Positions 30,936 to 43,019 are shown, counted from the first letter of the stretch. The stretch: 64,000 nucleotides of DNA from Catonia carolina (GCA_035578175.1 JAQMRL010000006.1:59699001-59763000), one strand, 5' to 3'. Notes: generated from the letters alone by a model not told the origin. Made by a program: numbers and translations.

Positions 30936-31325
30936 GCATGGGAAAAAACAACTTGGACTGAAATTACGGCGATTACTAATGGCTCTTTGGCAGTAGATCC
31001 CAATTTTCTTTGGAAAATAAAATTATATATAATAAAGCCAATTTGATGTTGCAGGGTGCTATGGGGTTCAGCTACTAAAACCAACCTAGACATGACAAGA
31101 GTTTCAGTCAAAATGTCTGCGACTGATTACTGGAGCCCCGTGATATGTTCCCAACGAAATAGTACTTAAAAATTTAAATATCCCATTTCTAATCCACAAA
31201 ATTAAAAGCCGTTGTACAAAACATGTGGCAAAATTAGAAAGATTATAACAACCCATCTGCAATTAATGTTCTTGACAATATCGACGACATTTACAGACTA
31301 AATCGATTTTAAATATTGGTTTTAA
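30936..31325 (+). pseudogene. L-F (Jockey-like) relic, 3' part
   Basis: Right after the mariner the RT ORF resumes with KQLGLKLRRL, a YGVQLL-like segment, then SKCLRLITGAP, YVPNEIVLKNLNIPF and KHVAKLE. It fades by about 31325. Several frame changes occur, all in the same strand and order as other L-F copies. Confidence 0.78.
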
Positions 31326-31477
31326 CTACTCGATTCATTTGATCGATAATAATCACAGTCATTGTAATAATCGAAATCACCATCAGCTCTTTATTTTTAT
31401 CAAGATCAAATCAGAGTGTATAATCAGAGTTGTTGGTAATTAAAAACTGTACTACATTTATCACCAACAATTTTTTC

Positions 31478-31815
31478 TACAACGCTTAATACCAATTGGC
31501 TTTTTTCCATACTTATAAAAATCTGTAAAAACGGGATTTTTAAGATCGTTGCCTTAGGATATGCATTTAACGGCAAAAGTTTACATAATTAAAGTTACAG
31601 AAAATCAAAAAATCTGCAACTTTCAATTCGAGAAGTTTTTCTACAGAGTTTAACGTCAAATTACTATGATTTTCCGTATGTTTAAGTTCTGCGGAGGTTG
31701 ATTGTTCACTCCATTTACTCATGATTAAAATTAGGTTATGTTTTTTGATTTTACATTGTTTAGTGATTAAACTTACGTTATAATTTACATTTACAAGAGA
31801 AAGTCACACCAAAAA
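31478..31815 (+). mobile_element. HL1 copy H, 3' part, diverged
   Basis: It begins with TTTTTTCTACAACGCTTAAT and the GTTGCCTTAGGATATGCATT unit, and ends ACAAGAGAAAGTCACACCAA. The loss of part of the 3' hairpin and many substitutions make it old. Confidence 0.75.
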
Positions 31816-32744
31816 TTTTCTGTATCAAGATCATATTACCTCAGTATCCTTCTCATAAAAAATTAGCTACTGTTTCATAAAAAAATGTCATCACAATCGT
31901 TTAGACAAAATAATTGTTATACCAAAATGGATAAAACGAAACAACAAATAAACGAAAAACGGATAATCGGATAATTGCATAAACGTACGGTTTCTAAGAT
32001 GTCAAAATATTAAATGGAATTTTAGAGTAATTATTAACTGACAAAAATAGAATGAACAATTTTAGGTGTAGAATGAAGTGAAATTTTCCGGGAATTCCAT
32101 TCTTATCATTTTGTAAAATCTTAATAACGGAATATCGTTATTAAAGAAGTATTTCCAAATTAAAACGAATTTACCTTTAATATTATACAGTAATATTATA
32201 TATTACAGTAATTAAGAAAAACATATAATTAACAAACATTATGGGTGTTGTAATTTATTTTAAATTAATGTATCACTAAAATAAGTAAAGTTGTTGACAA
32301 TAACATTACCTAGGTCAAATTGTAAATTTATTAACTTTTATCCAAGGGTAAGAATAAAATAAATTCAATGTTGGTGGAAATTAATAGAATATATATTAAT
32401 GAAATTAGTTACTCAAAATAAATTTACAGATGTTTAAAGTTATATTTATTCAAAGGTAACTAGATTGGTTTACTAAAGAAATTTGATTTGTTTTTGTTTA
32501 GTTGTACGTTTGTTTGCTATTTTTGGCTTAATGCAACGTAGATAGTAATCTTGGTCAAAAATCATATCCATCCATCAATTGTTTCCTGATAAAAATAAAA
32601 GTAAATAAATAAATAAATAAATTTGTAGTAACCGCATTAACTTTCTAATCTTTAACCGGGTCTAAAATGTATGGTTTAAATTTTCACTAAAGTTAGTGAT
32701 GTTACCGCTATAAATTTGTTTTCTCTTTTCAAAATCAACGGTTA
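31816..32744. other. AT-rich spacer with a short (AAAT)n run
   Basis: A simple AAAT repeat lies at about 32603-32622. No gene was recognised. Confidence 0.45.
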
Positions 32745-33118
32745 TTTTCAGATCATCAGCCGAAAGGCTGGTTTGAACCTCTAGATGTTATACTAAGTAA
32801 AACGAAGAGTGAGGTGGTTTACCATTTTTGCAGAGTTGAAAAGCATGCTTTATCAGTATGCCAGTCCCTCTGAAAAGCATCTACTTTCCACCCTCAAATG
32901 ACACTTTCACTTCTTTCACCACAATGTCTGGCTGTATAATGAAATTTATTACTTTTAAAGGAGATAAATTTGACTAGTGTCTTTTATAACTTTACTTCTT
33001 CTATTCTTAAATGCTTTAGACATATAATTGGCTGGCCATGTGATAAGAAACTATTGTTGTAGCCATGGTACGAGCCTGGATCGAGTGCAAATAATTTAAC
33101 ATTCAACCTGTTTTTTAT
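32745..33118 (-). mobile_element. RP-AAC retroposon copy
   Basis: The plus strand begins ATCATCAGCCGAAAGGCTGG, followed by the GAACCTCTAG and TTACCATTT blocks, and ends with TAACATTCAACCTGTTTTTT. It is moderately diverged. Confidence 0.82.
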
Positions 33119-33539
33119 GAACATAAAGTGCCCTATGAAAAAATGTAAATCTTTATTCTGGTGGTGTACTACACTATGTCAATTTTATGAAATTTTAGTT
33201 TTTGTCACAATCTCATATTACGTTTTCTAGTTTTTCTAAAAATGTGTTACTGAACGCCATATGCACATGGTTCTTTACTCAGGTTTCAAAGAAGTCTGAT
33301 GTTACACTACAAGCACATAATGTTCTATACTTCATAAAAGTTTTAGAATTTCACTTACTAAGTTTTAGTTTTTAGACTTACGTTCTATTTTTTGCGTTTA
33401 TATCTTTGTTCCTCTATAAGTAGATTGTTTATACTCTAAATTATGGACATAGATTTTTATATCTTTTTCAATACCAGGGAACTATAGTTTTTTGATTTAA
33501 ATAACCTGTATGACTAACAGAGTGACACTGTCACCTCTT
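33119..33539. other. AT-rich spacer
   Basis: Nothing was recognised. Confidence 0.4.
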
Positions 33540-33800
33540 TGATTAGGTACTGTGTTCCCAGCCGACATAGCTTCCTACATGCCGATCATTATCGAACCAC
33601 CCCTACTCCTGTACATAAGGGAGGCTCCACTGCACACGTTCGTCATTCCATTTCAGTCCAACACTAGTCAACGGTCTTGTCGATAGAGGAGGAAGATAAA
33701 CCCGACCACGGAGAGGGTGAAATACCCTGGGAGAGGTGGGTCCCTGAATGAAGAGCACTTGTGTTGGTGCTTTAAGGTGGCAGCCGCTCCAATGATATAA
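33540..33800. other. GC-richer island of unknown origin
   Basis: About 260 bp is clearly richer in G and C than its surroundings (CCACGGAGAGGGTGAAATAC, GGGAGAGGTGGGTCCCTG). One plus frame stays open for about 46 codons (TVFPADIASYMPIIIEPPLL) but matches nothing I know. It could be the 5' region of a retroelement or part of a host transcript. Confidence 0.3.
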
Positions 33801-34474
33801 CTCGCAATCGGGTTAGTAATCTATTTGGGGAATTCACAATCACTTTCAGTCAGTCATCCAGAAGATTCCAATGAGGATGACGTAAAAAATTGATACTTTA
33901 TACTTGTAAAGAAAATGTTAAAAGAATCCTAGAACTCATTCAAAATATATGACCGTTTATTTCTTTTGGTTCTTTATTCTTTTTTTAATCGATCGAGATA
34001 ACTGAAAGATAAAATACGTAGGTAATTTACAAAAGAATACAGAATAAACAAAAAATAAAAATTATATACATCGGCCATTTTATTCATTTATTTCATCACA
34101 AAATTTATAACCGGAACATACGCAATTTGGATATCATAACACCGTGAAGTATTTTCATTGAATGGATCTAATCATGACACCATCTTCATCTAACAAAATA
34201 TTATCTGTTCATTGTTTCTACTTTTGAATTGACCGTAAATTTGATAGATTCTAAATAAGTAGCATACTAAAATTCTAACCTACTATTTTATTTATTTCAT
34301 GTAATAAATGATCTAGTTTTCAAGATTACTTGAAATACTTGAATCTCATTAAATCCTCTATAGATGATTATCAATTTTACCTGCACTGAAAGTAGGTTTA
34401 TTTTAGCCTCACGTGTTCCATTACATCAACTGGCTTTCCTCTTTCTATTTCGCTACACTAGTGCGGATATTAAT
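33801..34474. other. AT-rich spacer
   Basis: Nothing was recognised. Confidence 0.4.
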
Positions 34475-34880
34475 ATTATAGATATAACTTTGAGAACACT
34501 TTGAATGCTTTATTGTTTGAGGATGATTTGTGGATTTTGCATGAGGGCGAGCATGAGCTTCATAGATTGGTATTGGTTTTGAATTAATTATGCAAGAAAT
34601 TTATTTTAAAGTTTACTTAAAAAAGTCAGAGATAATGGTATTTACTCGTAAATATCCCACCAGATCTAAATCTCAGGTAGATGTCGTGGTGCTAGAACAA
34701 GTACGACAATCAATTAGTTAAGTTGTGACATCGGCTTTGATCAAAATAGGCCTATGGATGTAGAGAAGTTCGAAAGTTTCAAGCAGTGTGCGGAAACATT
34801 AGCAGGACCCTAGGCAGGAAAACAAAAAATAAAACTACAAAAATCCCTTTCATGAGACACCGCATCTCATGGCTAGTGCA
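34475..34880 (+). pseudogene. L-B-type LINE reverse-transcriptase palm relic
   Basis: The translation reads NALLFEDDLWILHEGEHELH, in which EDD stands where ADD of the catalytic centre is expected, then (shifting frame) the CKKF and VFTRKYPTRSK-like segments, and CGNISRTLGRKTKNKTTKIP. It is related to the fragment at 36177-36377 (KGKYPVRSKIV, RICGTIRRTLGKK). Stops and shifts abound. Confidence 0.75.
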
Positions 34881-35134
34881 TTTTTTCTAAAGAAATTTTA
34901 AGAGATCAAGCCCACTTAGCTAGCTTTAGTAAGAAAGGAACAAAGGCTAACCTTTGATCTGTAGCAAAAACCATTAGTGATTTCTTTATCTACTCTTTTA
35001 GAGGAATCGAATGACACTATTTTAGATTCCAAATTCAGACTTTGATTTCTTGACTTCTGGTCAAAACCGGAATTTCAAACCCAATCCAGGCCCTCAAACT
35101 TTTTGTGTAGATTACGATCCGACTGAACACCTTA

Positions 35135-35760
35135 CTGTTGGTGAGTGAGGAAATGATATTCAGCTGGGTACGGGTGTAGTGAAAAGCTGTGAAAGTTTTA
35201 AATACCTGGGAGTCATCTTTGATAGGAGCGGATTAAGTGCAGCGAGATTTTGCAAGGGCGTTGGGTTATAGGGCAGTTAAATTCTGTCCTTTAGAATGAT
35301 AAAATATGGAAGGAGACAAAGATAAATATTTATCATGCTATCCTGGAGAGTGTGTGTACCTATGCTGCGGAAAAGTGGGTAGTGACAAAGAGACAGAAGA
35401 ATCGCCTAAAAGCGGTGCAGATGGATTTCTGGAAGCGGAGCTGTGGTGTGTCGCGAATCGATCGAATTCTGAATTCTGAAATTAGGAGAAGAGTCTGTGT
35501 TGAAGGAAATATCATGGATACCATATCCCGGAAGCAGTTAAGATGGTTTGGCCATTTGCAGAGGATGGAAGATGGTAGGTGGCCAAAGAGGGTATGGGAA
35601 TGGACACCAGCCGGTAGAAGGCTGGAAGTGACATGGTTGGATGGGGTGCAGGAGGCAATGTCTTTGCGGCGGCACTCCGATGGGGACTGGCGAGACAGAG
35701 AGAGGTGGTACTTAGGAAGCAAGATACGACTGGGGCTGTGAATCCTTGCATGAATATATG
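35135..35760 (+). pseudogene. L-A LINE reverse-transcriptase tail
   Basis: It starts with VVKSCESFKYLGVIFDRSG, then after frame changes an open 129-codon stretch (35352-35741) reads MCTYAAEKWVVTKRQKNRLK, FWKRSCGVSRIDRIL, KQLRWFGHLQRMEDGRWPKR and GDWRDRERW. This is the thumb/C-terminal region of an insect non-LTR retrotransposon ORF, homologous to 19713-20216 and 9193-9815. It is 5'-truncated, and no poly-A was found. The reverse-strand frames across it are shadows. Confidence 0.88.
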
Positions 35761-35869
35761 TACGATTCGAAAACCAGTTTTTGCTATCTCTTGTAGTTTC
35801 TAACAACTGGATGTTACGGACGGACGGACTTGGGAAAATGATAGATGAAAATTTTAAAAATTACCACCA

Positions 35870-36000
35870 ATAAAATACAAGGCGATGGCTTCCCCAGTCC
35901 TCCTGTATGAAAGTGAGTCGTGGGTTTGTACAAAACCACAAGAGAGTAGAGTACATGCGGCAGAGATGCGATTCATGCGGAGAATAAAGGGTAGCTATCG
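35870..36000 (+). pseudogene. L-B-type LINE fragment
   Basis: MASPVLLYESESWVCTKPQE, then RVHAAEMRFMRRIKG, is the same block as MAAPVILNGSEAW...RIQIAEMRFLRRT at 36391-36588. It is an isolated fragment of about 40 codons. It may have been continuous with 34475-34880 before the L-A copy between them inserted. Confidence 0.75.
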
Positions 36001-36109
36001 GACACATCCGATTTACCCCTTTCCGGTTGAAAGGTTCAGATTTAGTAGTTTAGTTTTATTTTACTATTTGTGAGTTTGGCAGTTGCTTTAAAATGATCTT
36101 CAACGGGCG

Positions 36110-36765
36110 GTCCATGTATTACACAAACTGTGTAAAGATTTTGGCTTAAAAAATTTCCATTGATCAAACCAAAATAATGGCTTTTAAGGGAAAATATCCT
36201 GTTCGTTCAAAAATAGTTGTGGATAATAGCGGTATGGAGAGAATATCTCACTTTCGATATTTAGGGTGTAATGTGGAATTTGATTCTGATTTGGATATAG
36301 AGCAGAAATTAAGCCAATTCCAGAGGATATGCGGAACTATACGCAGAACTTTGGGCAAGAAAGGTCACAAAACTTAAGTTCTACAAAGTTATGGCAGCTC
36401 CAGTTATTCTGAACGGAAGTGAGGCGTGGACAACAACAAAAACCCAAGAGTGGAGAATCCAGATAGCAGAGATGAGATTTCTTCGAAGAACTACGGAGTG
36501 TACACGCTTAGACAGAATAAGGAATGAGGAAATCAGGTCAGAATTGGGTATTTACAACTTGAACGAAAAGATAAAGGATTATCGCTAAAGTTGGAGACAG
36601 CACATGGCAAGGATGTCAGATCACAGGATACCTAAGCAGGCACACTGGTATGCTCCAGAAGGTAAAAGGGATGTCAGTAGACCTAGGAGAAGATGGAGAT
36701 AGATGATATGGTTTGTGAGTTCGGAACAGGCTACGGCCTATCCTTGGTTGGAAGAAGAAGAAGTT
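36110..36765 (+). pseudogene. L-B LINE C-terminal ORF relic with GAA tail
   Basis: Two open pieces, 36177-36377 (KGKYPVRSKIVVDNSGMERI, RYLGCNVEFDSD) and 36391-36588 (MAAPVILNGSEAWTTTKTQE, RTTECTRLDRIRNEEIRSEL), are joined by a small frame change. After a stop the ORF continues with SWRQHMARMSDHRIPKQAHW and AYPWLEEEE, ending in a short GAA repeat at about 36753-36762. This is the 3' end of an endonuclease/RT-type LINE; the GAA tail matches the copy at 17425. Confidence 0.85.
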
Positions 36766-37689
36766 TTATTTTATTACGTTTCAGTTCACGTTAAATAATG
36801 CATTTAACGCTGTAAAATTTGTTATCTAGCAAAATGTCAGATTTCTTAATTATTATTAATATTTAAGCAATCTCTGAATATAAAGTTGTGGATCTATAAA
36901 CAGTTTAATTTTAATTATACAGCTAAATTAAAGATATCAAGATCAAGTATACGATCGGACACGTTCATTTAAATTTGTTTCTAATATAACCAATAAATGA
37001 AATCAGATTTGTTTACAATTTGTTTACCTTTAGGCATTTTTATATTCTTACAATTACCAGTAGTAATTATTAGTAGTCTATCATTAATATTCATCATGTC
37101 TCGAGTTCATTGGTTGCTATACATAACCTAGAAAAAAATAAATATTTAACTTCAGTTGTATTATATAATTTAAACTTGTTACTGTTTTATATTCGAATAC
37201 AGCCGTGTTTATTGTTTGTTGCCGTTTGTTTATTGCATAGAAGTTCATTGGCAATCTTATTATATAATCATTGTTTTATTATTAAATCTATTTAATAAAG
37301 TAGCCATTTTGTTTGAGATTCTAACACAATTAGTTGTACCATTAGGTGCAATGAATAATTACGAAAGTTTACAAAATAGTCCCTTTTCTGACACAGCGTA
37401 GGGCTAGATTTCAGAATCAAAAAATTTGAATGTGATACCCCATAACGATTTTGCAGCTGTACCTACGGTACCCCTTCGCACAAAAAGACGACGGAGTATT
37501 ATTCTGATCTAATTTCAAATAAATAATAATTTTTACGCTGCCAAAATCTTCATTCATTTAAATAGATTTCCTCAATTATTGCTAAAAATTTGTAAGAATT
37601 TTATGATATTTAATTTTTATACTCTTAGGCAGTAGGTCTCAACTCTTCCGTGAAAATAAAGTATACTACTCATATACAAAGTAATAGGC
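36766..37689. other. AT-rich spacer
   Basis: Two 61-codon frames at 37110-37401 are Leu/Ile/Tyr-rich background. Nothing is supported. Confidence 0.4.
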
Positions 37690-38000
37690 CTACTCAAACC
37701 AGTTTGGACGTATGGGTTAGAACTATGGGGTACAGCTATTTCATCAAATATAGAAATACTGCAGCGCTTTCAATCAAAATGCCTGAGACAGATCACTGCA
37801 GCCCCATGGTACGTAACCAATGAAATACTACGCAATGACCTAAACCTGCCCTTTATAAAAGAAGAAATTAAACAACATAGCGAAAAACATTTACAAAAAC
37901 TAGAATACCATCAGAACCATTAGCGATTAACCTCCTTGACAACAGCGAAGATACTCACAGACTGAAACGTTTTAAACCATTAGACTTGCCTCTACGATTT
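37690..38000 (+). pseudogene. L-F (Jockey-like) LINE C-terminal relic
   Basis: The translation reads KPVWTYGLELWGTAISSNIE, ILQRFQSKCLRQITAAPWYV and TNEILRNDLNLPFIKEEIKQ, the conserved thumb segment of Jockey-clade LINEs. It is 5'-truncated near a TAGGCCTA octamer at 37687. After HQNH it decays with stops. Confidence 0.85.
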
Positions 38001-38370
38001 TTTTGATCATTTAAATTTTTTTTATATTTTCCACTTCAACTCCTAATCATCGTCATCTCATAATCGGCGTCGTTTTCATCTGTATCATCGTCATCTCCGG
38101 CTTCAACAACTTTGTGTTTTAAGATGTTGCTTCACAGTTTATCAAGTTTGATTTTGTATATATATTTTTTTTTCTTCACAGTTTAATCTTTTTGAAACAC
38201 ACTACTGAGTGCAGTTAATATTTTAATTCTAAGGACATTACTCAGATTTTCTCATATTTGCTTAAAGTAATTGTATTTATTTACTGATTGCAAAAGAAAT
38301 ACTACTCTGTTAAAAAAAATCTCTCTTTTACTTGGATTTATAATCAATTTAAACATGATAAGTTATTTGA

Positions 38371-38536
38371 CCGGCCCGTCGGCATAGTGGTTAGCGCAAC
38401 TGGCTTCTACTCTGGGGTCCCGGGTTCGGTTCCCGGTCAGGTCTGGCATTTTTTTATCACTTATTTTCATGTATCATCCTTCTCACCGTCTGTATTAGCA
38501 GCAATTACAAAATAGTCAGACGTAAAACAAAAAAAA
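38371..38536 (+). mobile_element. SINE2 copy
   Basis: The head CCGGCCCGTCGGCATAGTGG has a B box (GGTTCGGTTCCC), then GTCAGGTCTGGCATTTTTTT and tail TCTGTATTAGCAGCAATTAC with AGTCAGACGTAAAACAAA. Short direct repeats GATAAGTT border it at about 38357 and 38537. The frame 38288-38515 across it is not a gene. Confidence 0.88.
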
Positions 38537-38603
38537 GATAAGTTTTTACTAATAATACAACCAATGACCAGCGAAACGTAAACAAAAACAAAAGACGAGG
38601 AAC

Positions 38604-39222
38604 AATGGTCAGTGCACTTCGAGGGACTCGCCACTTGTATAAGAAGAAAGCACTCTCAAGACAAACCAAGATTAGTTATTATATACTGTGATAAAACCTG
38701 TGTGTCTGTACGCGAGTGAGTGCCTTAGAATGACTGGAAAGGCTGGTCTAAAAGAAGCAAAGAAATTTTAGAGTAAGATCCTCCGCAAGATAATTGGTCC
38801 GAAGGTAAACGGATATTATAGGTTACGTAGTCGAGAAGAACTGTACCAGAAAAATGAACGATTAATAGAAGCGGTTAGAAAAAAAAGACTAAAATTTTAT
38901 GAACAACTGTATAAAATGGATTACAACCGTTTGACAAAACAAATTTTGAAGACACTAAACAATAGACCTAAGGTGTCAGTTAAAGGTTTAAAGAAGTGTG
39001 AAACGATATCAAGATAACCGAATTAAACTGAAAAAATTTAATGAACTGAACCAAATTCAGATAACTAATTACGAACTTTAAGAGCTTCCATGAAGAGCAA
39101 AAACAGAACATAGGGTGGATAGAAAAAAGAGAAAACCTACAGTGAACGAATGCTGAGAATGTGGGCTGCAAAGTGAGCTTCCTGAAACGTCTAAAGTCAC
39201 CTCACGCGGTCTAAAATTGAAC
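38604..39222 (+). pseudogene. L-D LINE 3' tail, sense
   Basis: The plus strand reads MVSALRGTRHLYKKKALSRQ, TKISYY, then with shifts CLRMTGKAGLKEA-like sequence, RSREELYQKNERLIEAVRKK, RLKFYEQLYKMDYNRLTKQI and LKTLNNRPKVSVKGLKK. It is the clearest sense view of the L-D C-terminus. The 3' end CCTCACGCGGTCTAAAATTG matches the reverse complements at 6856, 7868 and 51784. Confidence 0.83.
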
Positions 39223-40133
39223 CTATACTAGAAAAAATATTCCTGAAATCATGTTGAAGACTTATAAAATTTTTAAAACAACTTGCTTTAAAGTCAACAT
39301 GAAATTATAATAATATTTTTTGCATATAGACCTAAATTTTTAAAAAATCATACTTCATTCGAAATGTAAAAGTTTATTCTTTGAAGAAGGTGTCTTAATT
39401 AAATAAATTCTGTTGTTTTCTTTTCACTAAACAATAAAATGAAAATTGTAAAAATAAAATTAATTTATACAAAATTTTTCATTTCCGCAGGAATCCAACA
39501 GAAATGTTCAGCGACCGTAAAAAATTATACAGTAAAACAATTTAATGACTTGACTACGTTCAATACGCAGACCTACAATTCTTCAGAATTATGACATTGA
39601 ATTTTTAGTATAACGTAAGACGTTTTATTGTCCTTTTAATTTTTAATTATTATTTACTATTAATTTGTATGTTTTTTCTTTAAAGTGTCCTTCGTAGCTT
39701 CATAAATTTTCAAAAAGTAGAACACGTTTGTGTTTGTGAAAATAAGTATGTCAAAATGTATTTTGCGTATTTAAAAGTCATAAGTACTATTTCTTGATAG
39801 TCTAAATGGTGATTAGGATAACATACTAAAAAATTTGATTTGAACGTTTTTAAGAAATAAAATTTTCCAGAATTGAATCCTGGACCTTCAAAAAAACAGT
39901 CGAGTATGCTACAAAAGTCGGTGATAATTCTTAGTATACTTTAGATTGAGCTGCCTGTGTACGATAAAAATTGCTGCCAGTAAAAGAACTATTTATTTGA
40001 CAAGCGTATGATCAAATCAACTTCACCTTAAAACGTTCATTTTCATTGAATCAACTGTTTTTTCTATACATTAATTTATTGAACACCCCTCATGATTACG
40101 TGTATCTCTCTAAAAATATTCAAATTTTTAAAC
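39223..40133. other. AT-rich spacer, possible decayed tRNA-like fragment
   Basis: Near 39850-39930 AATTGAATCCTGGACC resembles an inverted B box of a SINE, but no tail is recognisable. Otherwise nothing was seen. Confidence 0.35.
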
Positions 40134-40928
40134 CATTGGGTTTCAACCTTTTAGACACTGCGATCCCCTTTTTTGGGTTGAGTACTTTACCGACCCCCTC
40201 TGAATTATAATGTTAAAAAAATTAAAAAATTAACAATAGTTTTTTTAACATTAACATTATAAAATGTTTTATTATTTTACAATTTTGGTATTTTTTATTT
40301 AAGGACATGATTGGATATTTGTGTGTAGTCAATCTATTTAATGAGCAAGCTGTATGTCTGGATTTAGGCATATTTTTCTGTAACTTTTACTAACTTTGTA
40401 ACTTATTTTTTTTGTAAATGCTTAGCTGAGTGTTCCTCTTCATGATGAACTATCATAATCAAGCTATCAATTGATCAGGCAATTAGAGTAACTTTCAACA
40501 ATGCTTGTGCCGACAAATTTTGGATTGTAGGTAGCTACAACTTATTAAAAACGAATACCCAGAACTGTCCAGAGCAGCGTTGAAAATTTTGATACGATTT
40601 GCCACATCCTACATTTTGTGAACAACGATTTTCCATAATGGTGAATTTAAAATCAAATCAACAAATCGTTTGACAAATTAAAAATGACACTGTTTTGTGA
40701 GTTACAAAAAATATGCCTAAATCCAGGACATTCTAAATTTGGTTAACTCCAAACAAGACCAAGTTTCAAGTTATTGAATCGGAAAAAGTTATAAAAGTAA
40801 TGTACAATATTTGTGTCTCTTTTTAAAACAAATAACTGTTTTTAATTTTACCCCTTATTTCGTGATCTCCCCACTAATACCTCCTGTGAACCCCAAAGAG
40901 TCGTGGATCCACCGGTTGAGGAACACTG
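40134..40928. mobile_element. hAT-type element, 795 bp, perfect 8-bp target duplication
   Basis: TTTTAAAC flanks both sides (40126-40133 and 40929-40936). The ends (CATTGGGTTTCAACC; reverse of right CAGTGTTCCTCAACC) share 10 of 15 bases. Just inside, they carry the GATCCCC/GGGGTTC blocks seen in hAT-Charlie-like termini. The interior is AT-rich without a transposase frame, so it is a non-autonomous or deleted copy. Confidence 0.85.
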
Positions 40929-42604
40929 TTTTAAACAATACAAAATTCACATTTTTAACTTTTATTAAGTTATGTACATTTTCCGTAAAATAAGGTGAAC
41001 TTTAAAGCATTTTGTCATTTTTAAGAAACCCCGATTTTGAACGCATTGAAGATAGGCCTAAATTCGATATTGAACGATATTGAATTTTTACGACCACGGA
41101 CGGTACTTGATAACTCTAAATTACAGACATGAGAAAGTAAAAACATGAAATCTGATGCGACGAAATTTAGCGCAGTGTCCTATAAGCTACGTCATCCTAC
41201 AACGCCTTCGGCTGTTACTATTTACATAGTTACACTAAATTTTATTAATATTTACGCGTAGGTAACGTAACTGTATGACGTAATTGCATTACTACTTCTA
41301 CCAAATTACTTTATTCATAATTCTAAGAACATTAAAAATTTTAATGAATTTCAGTTTAAAGATTTTTACCTGTTGTAATGTTTTTCCACTCTATCTTTAG
41401 TGTACAAATTTTTACGTTCCATGAACCCCTGAACCCAAACAAATTGTTCATAAAAAGATGTCCTTTGATGTATATGCAGTTTATTAATACAATGTGTATG
41501 TGTTTATGTGTAATGTTAAAATGGAACCTGGTTTTACCAGTTTTCTTGAAAACCGTTCCAATTAGCCAACAGAAATTTTTTATCTGAGGAATATGAAAAG
41601 AATTACTGTAGATAGGAGAAAGTTTGTATGTAGTGCTCGGTTGGATATTTCAACGTTCAAAGGCACGTAACAAGTAAAGACAAAGAAAAAAAGAAATATC
41701 AGTTTAAAAGAGATAGGAAGGTTCTCAAAGAGATCATAATAAAACGAGAAAACATATTGAAATGAAGATACCATATATGACACAGTAAGGACCTTAAGGG
41801 ATTTTTGACGAACAAAAGCAGAAAAATGGTGAAACATAAAAAGAGGAAAACATGTATTAAAAACGTCTGAAAATATTGTTACGAGGAATCGACTTTTGAA
41901 TGGGATTTTTGGAAGAGCCGATTGACCTAAGTTCAATTGTTGTTCCTTGAAATACAGTGGATAAGTTTTATTATGCACAGTATTGATTCTTTATTTTGTT
42001 ATATTGTGTTCTAGCTATGGGTAGAAGGTTTTTTAGTAAGGATTTTTATCATCTGTTTATTTAGATGTTCTCCACCTTTTTAGAAACGATTAGAGTATGT
42101 AATTAATCCGGTAGCACCTTTATCGGTCAGTTCTAGTTGTAATCGGACTGTGAATTTAATCAGTGTCGTACAAGGAATTTTAAATTGTCGGACTGTTTTA
42201 AGGTAATATTGAGAATGTGCGAGTTACGGAAGTGGTTGTGAATTATAATAATAGTGCGTGTGTGTACGGGTGATAGCTAGCGGTTGTGGATAGGTACGTC
42301 ATTGTTTTGATTGTTAAGTGATCATCTAATATTTTTAGTTGAGTTAAGTTTAAACTTTAAGTTTTGTAATAACATTTTTGTAATTAATCCAGTAGCCTAT
42401 AAGAAATTCATTTGTAATTTATTAATTTATTTTGTTCACTAACAGCCTAGTTGTAATAAATTTAAAAGTAGTTTGTCATTTATTTTATTATAACCAGATT
42501 CAAAATAAACCTAGGATTAAGTGTTAGTGTATGGATTACAAGAATTTTTCAAAATATTTTAGTTAGGTAGGTACTACTTAAAATAACTTTTTTAGTTTTA
42601 TTGA
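40929..42604. other. Non-coding stretch, no supported gene
   Basis: The 132-codon minus-strand frame at 41580-41978 is Phe/Leu/Ser-rich with no domain signature, and the plus strand is A/G-rich, so I do not call it. The 41870-42310 part is somewhat less AT-rich and has a few GTAAG-like sites. It could be a non-coding exon or old repeat, but nothing decides. Confidence 0.4.
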
Positions 42605-42768
42605 AAGTGCCATGAACAGCTCAGTTATTAGCGACTACGGTGGGTTATGTAACTTGTAACTGGATGTGAACTTAAGAAAATTTCCTGACCCTAGCCAGAA
42701 ATCGAACTCGGGACCTCCGCGTAGTAGACTAGCGCGCTACCACTACGCTACAGAGGTGGCCTAATAAT
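42605..42768 (-). mobile_element. SINE8 copy
   Basis: The minus strand starts CCACCTCTGTAGCGTAGTGG with B box GAGTTCGATTTCTGG and GGCTAGGGTCAGG. The tail GTAGTCGCTAATAACTGAGC has the SINE8/SINE1-b tail wording. Confidence 0.82.
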
Positions 42769-43019
42769 ATGATTTTTTAACGCTGAATAATTAATTTTAA
42801 AATAATATTTCTTGAAGTTAGGTACCTTCAAAAAAAAATAAAAAATATTTTTTAAATATTCCGTTGACACTTGACCTGGAATAGATATGTTCAAATAAAA
42901 CGACAGACTCTGACTAACAGACGAAAATAACTTCCTTGATATCGCGACAATCAAAACTCCCACTTCAAGAAAAACACAGGTAGTATATATATAAATCTTT
43001 CCTGAAACAAACTTTGATT

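Noticed and set aside
35360..35806. 148-codon minus-strand frame
   Set aside because: It is the antisense shadow of the L-A LINE ORF on the plus strand.
41580..41978. 132-codon minus-strand frame as a possible membrane protein gene
   Set aside because: It is Phe/Leu/Ser-rich because the plus strand is purine-rich. There is no domain, signal or neighbour support, and such frames are expected in AT-rich DNA.
41870..42310. Possible 5' non-coding exon and promoter
   Set aside because: Slightly higher complexity and GTAAG-like sites alone do not support it.
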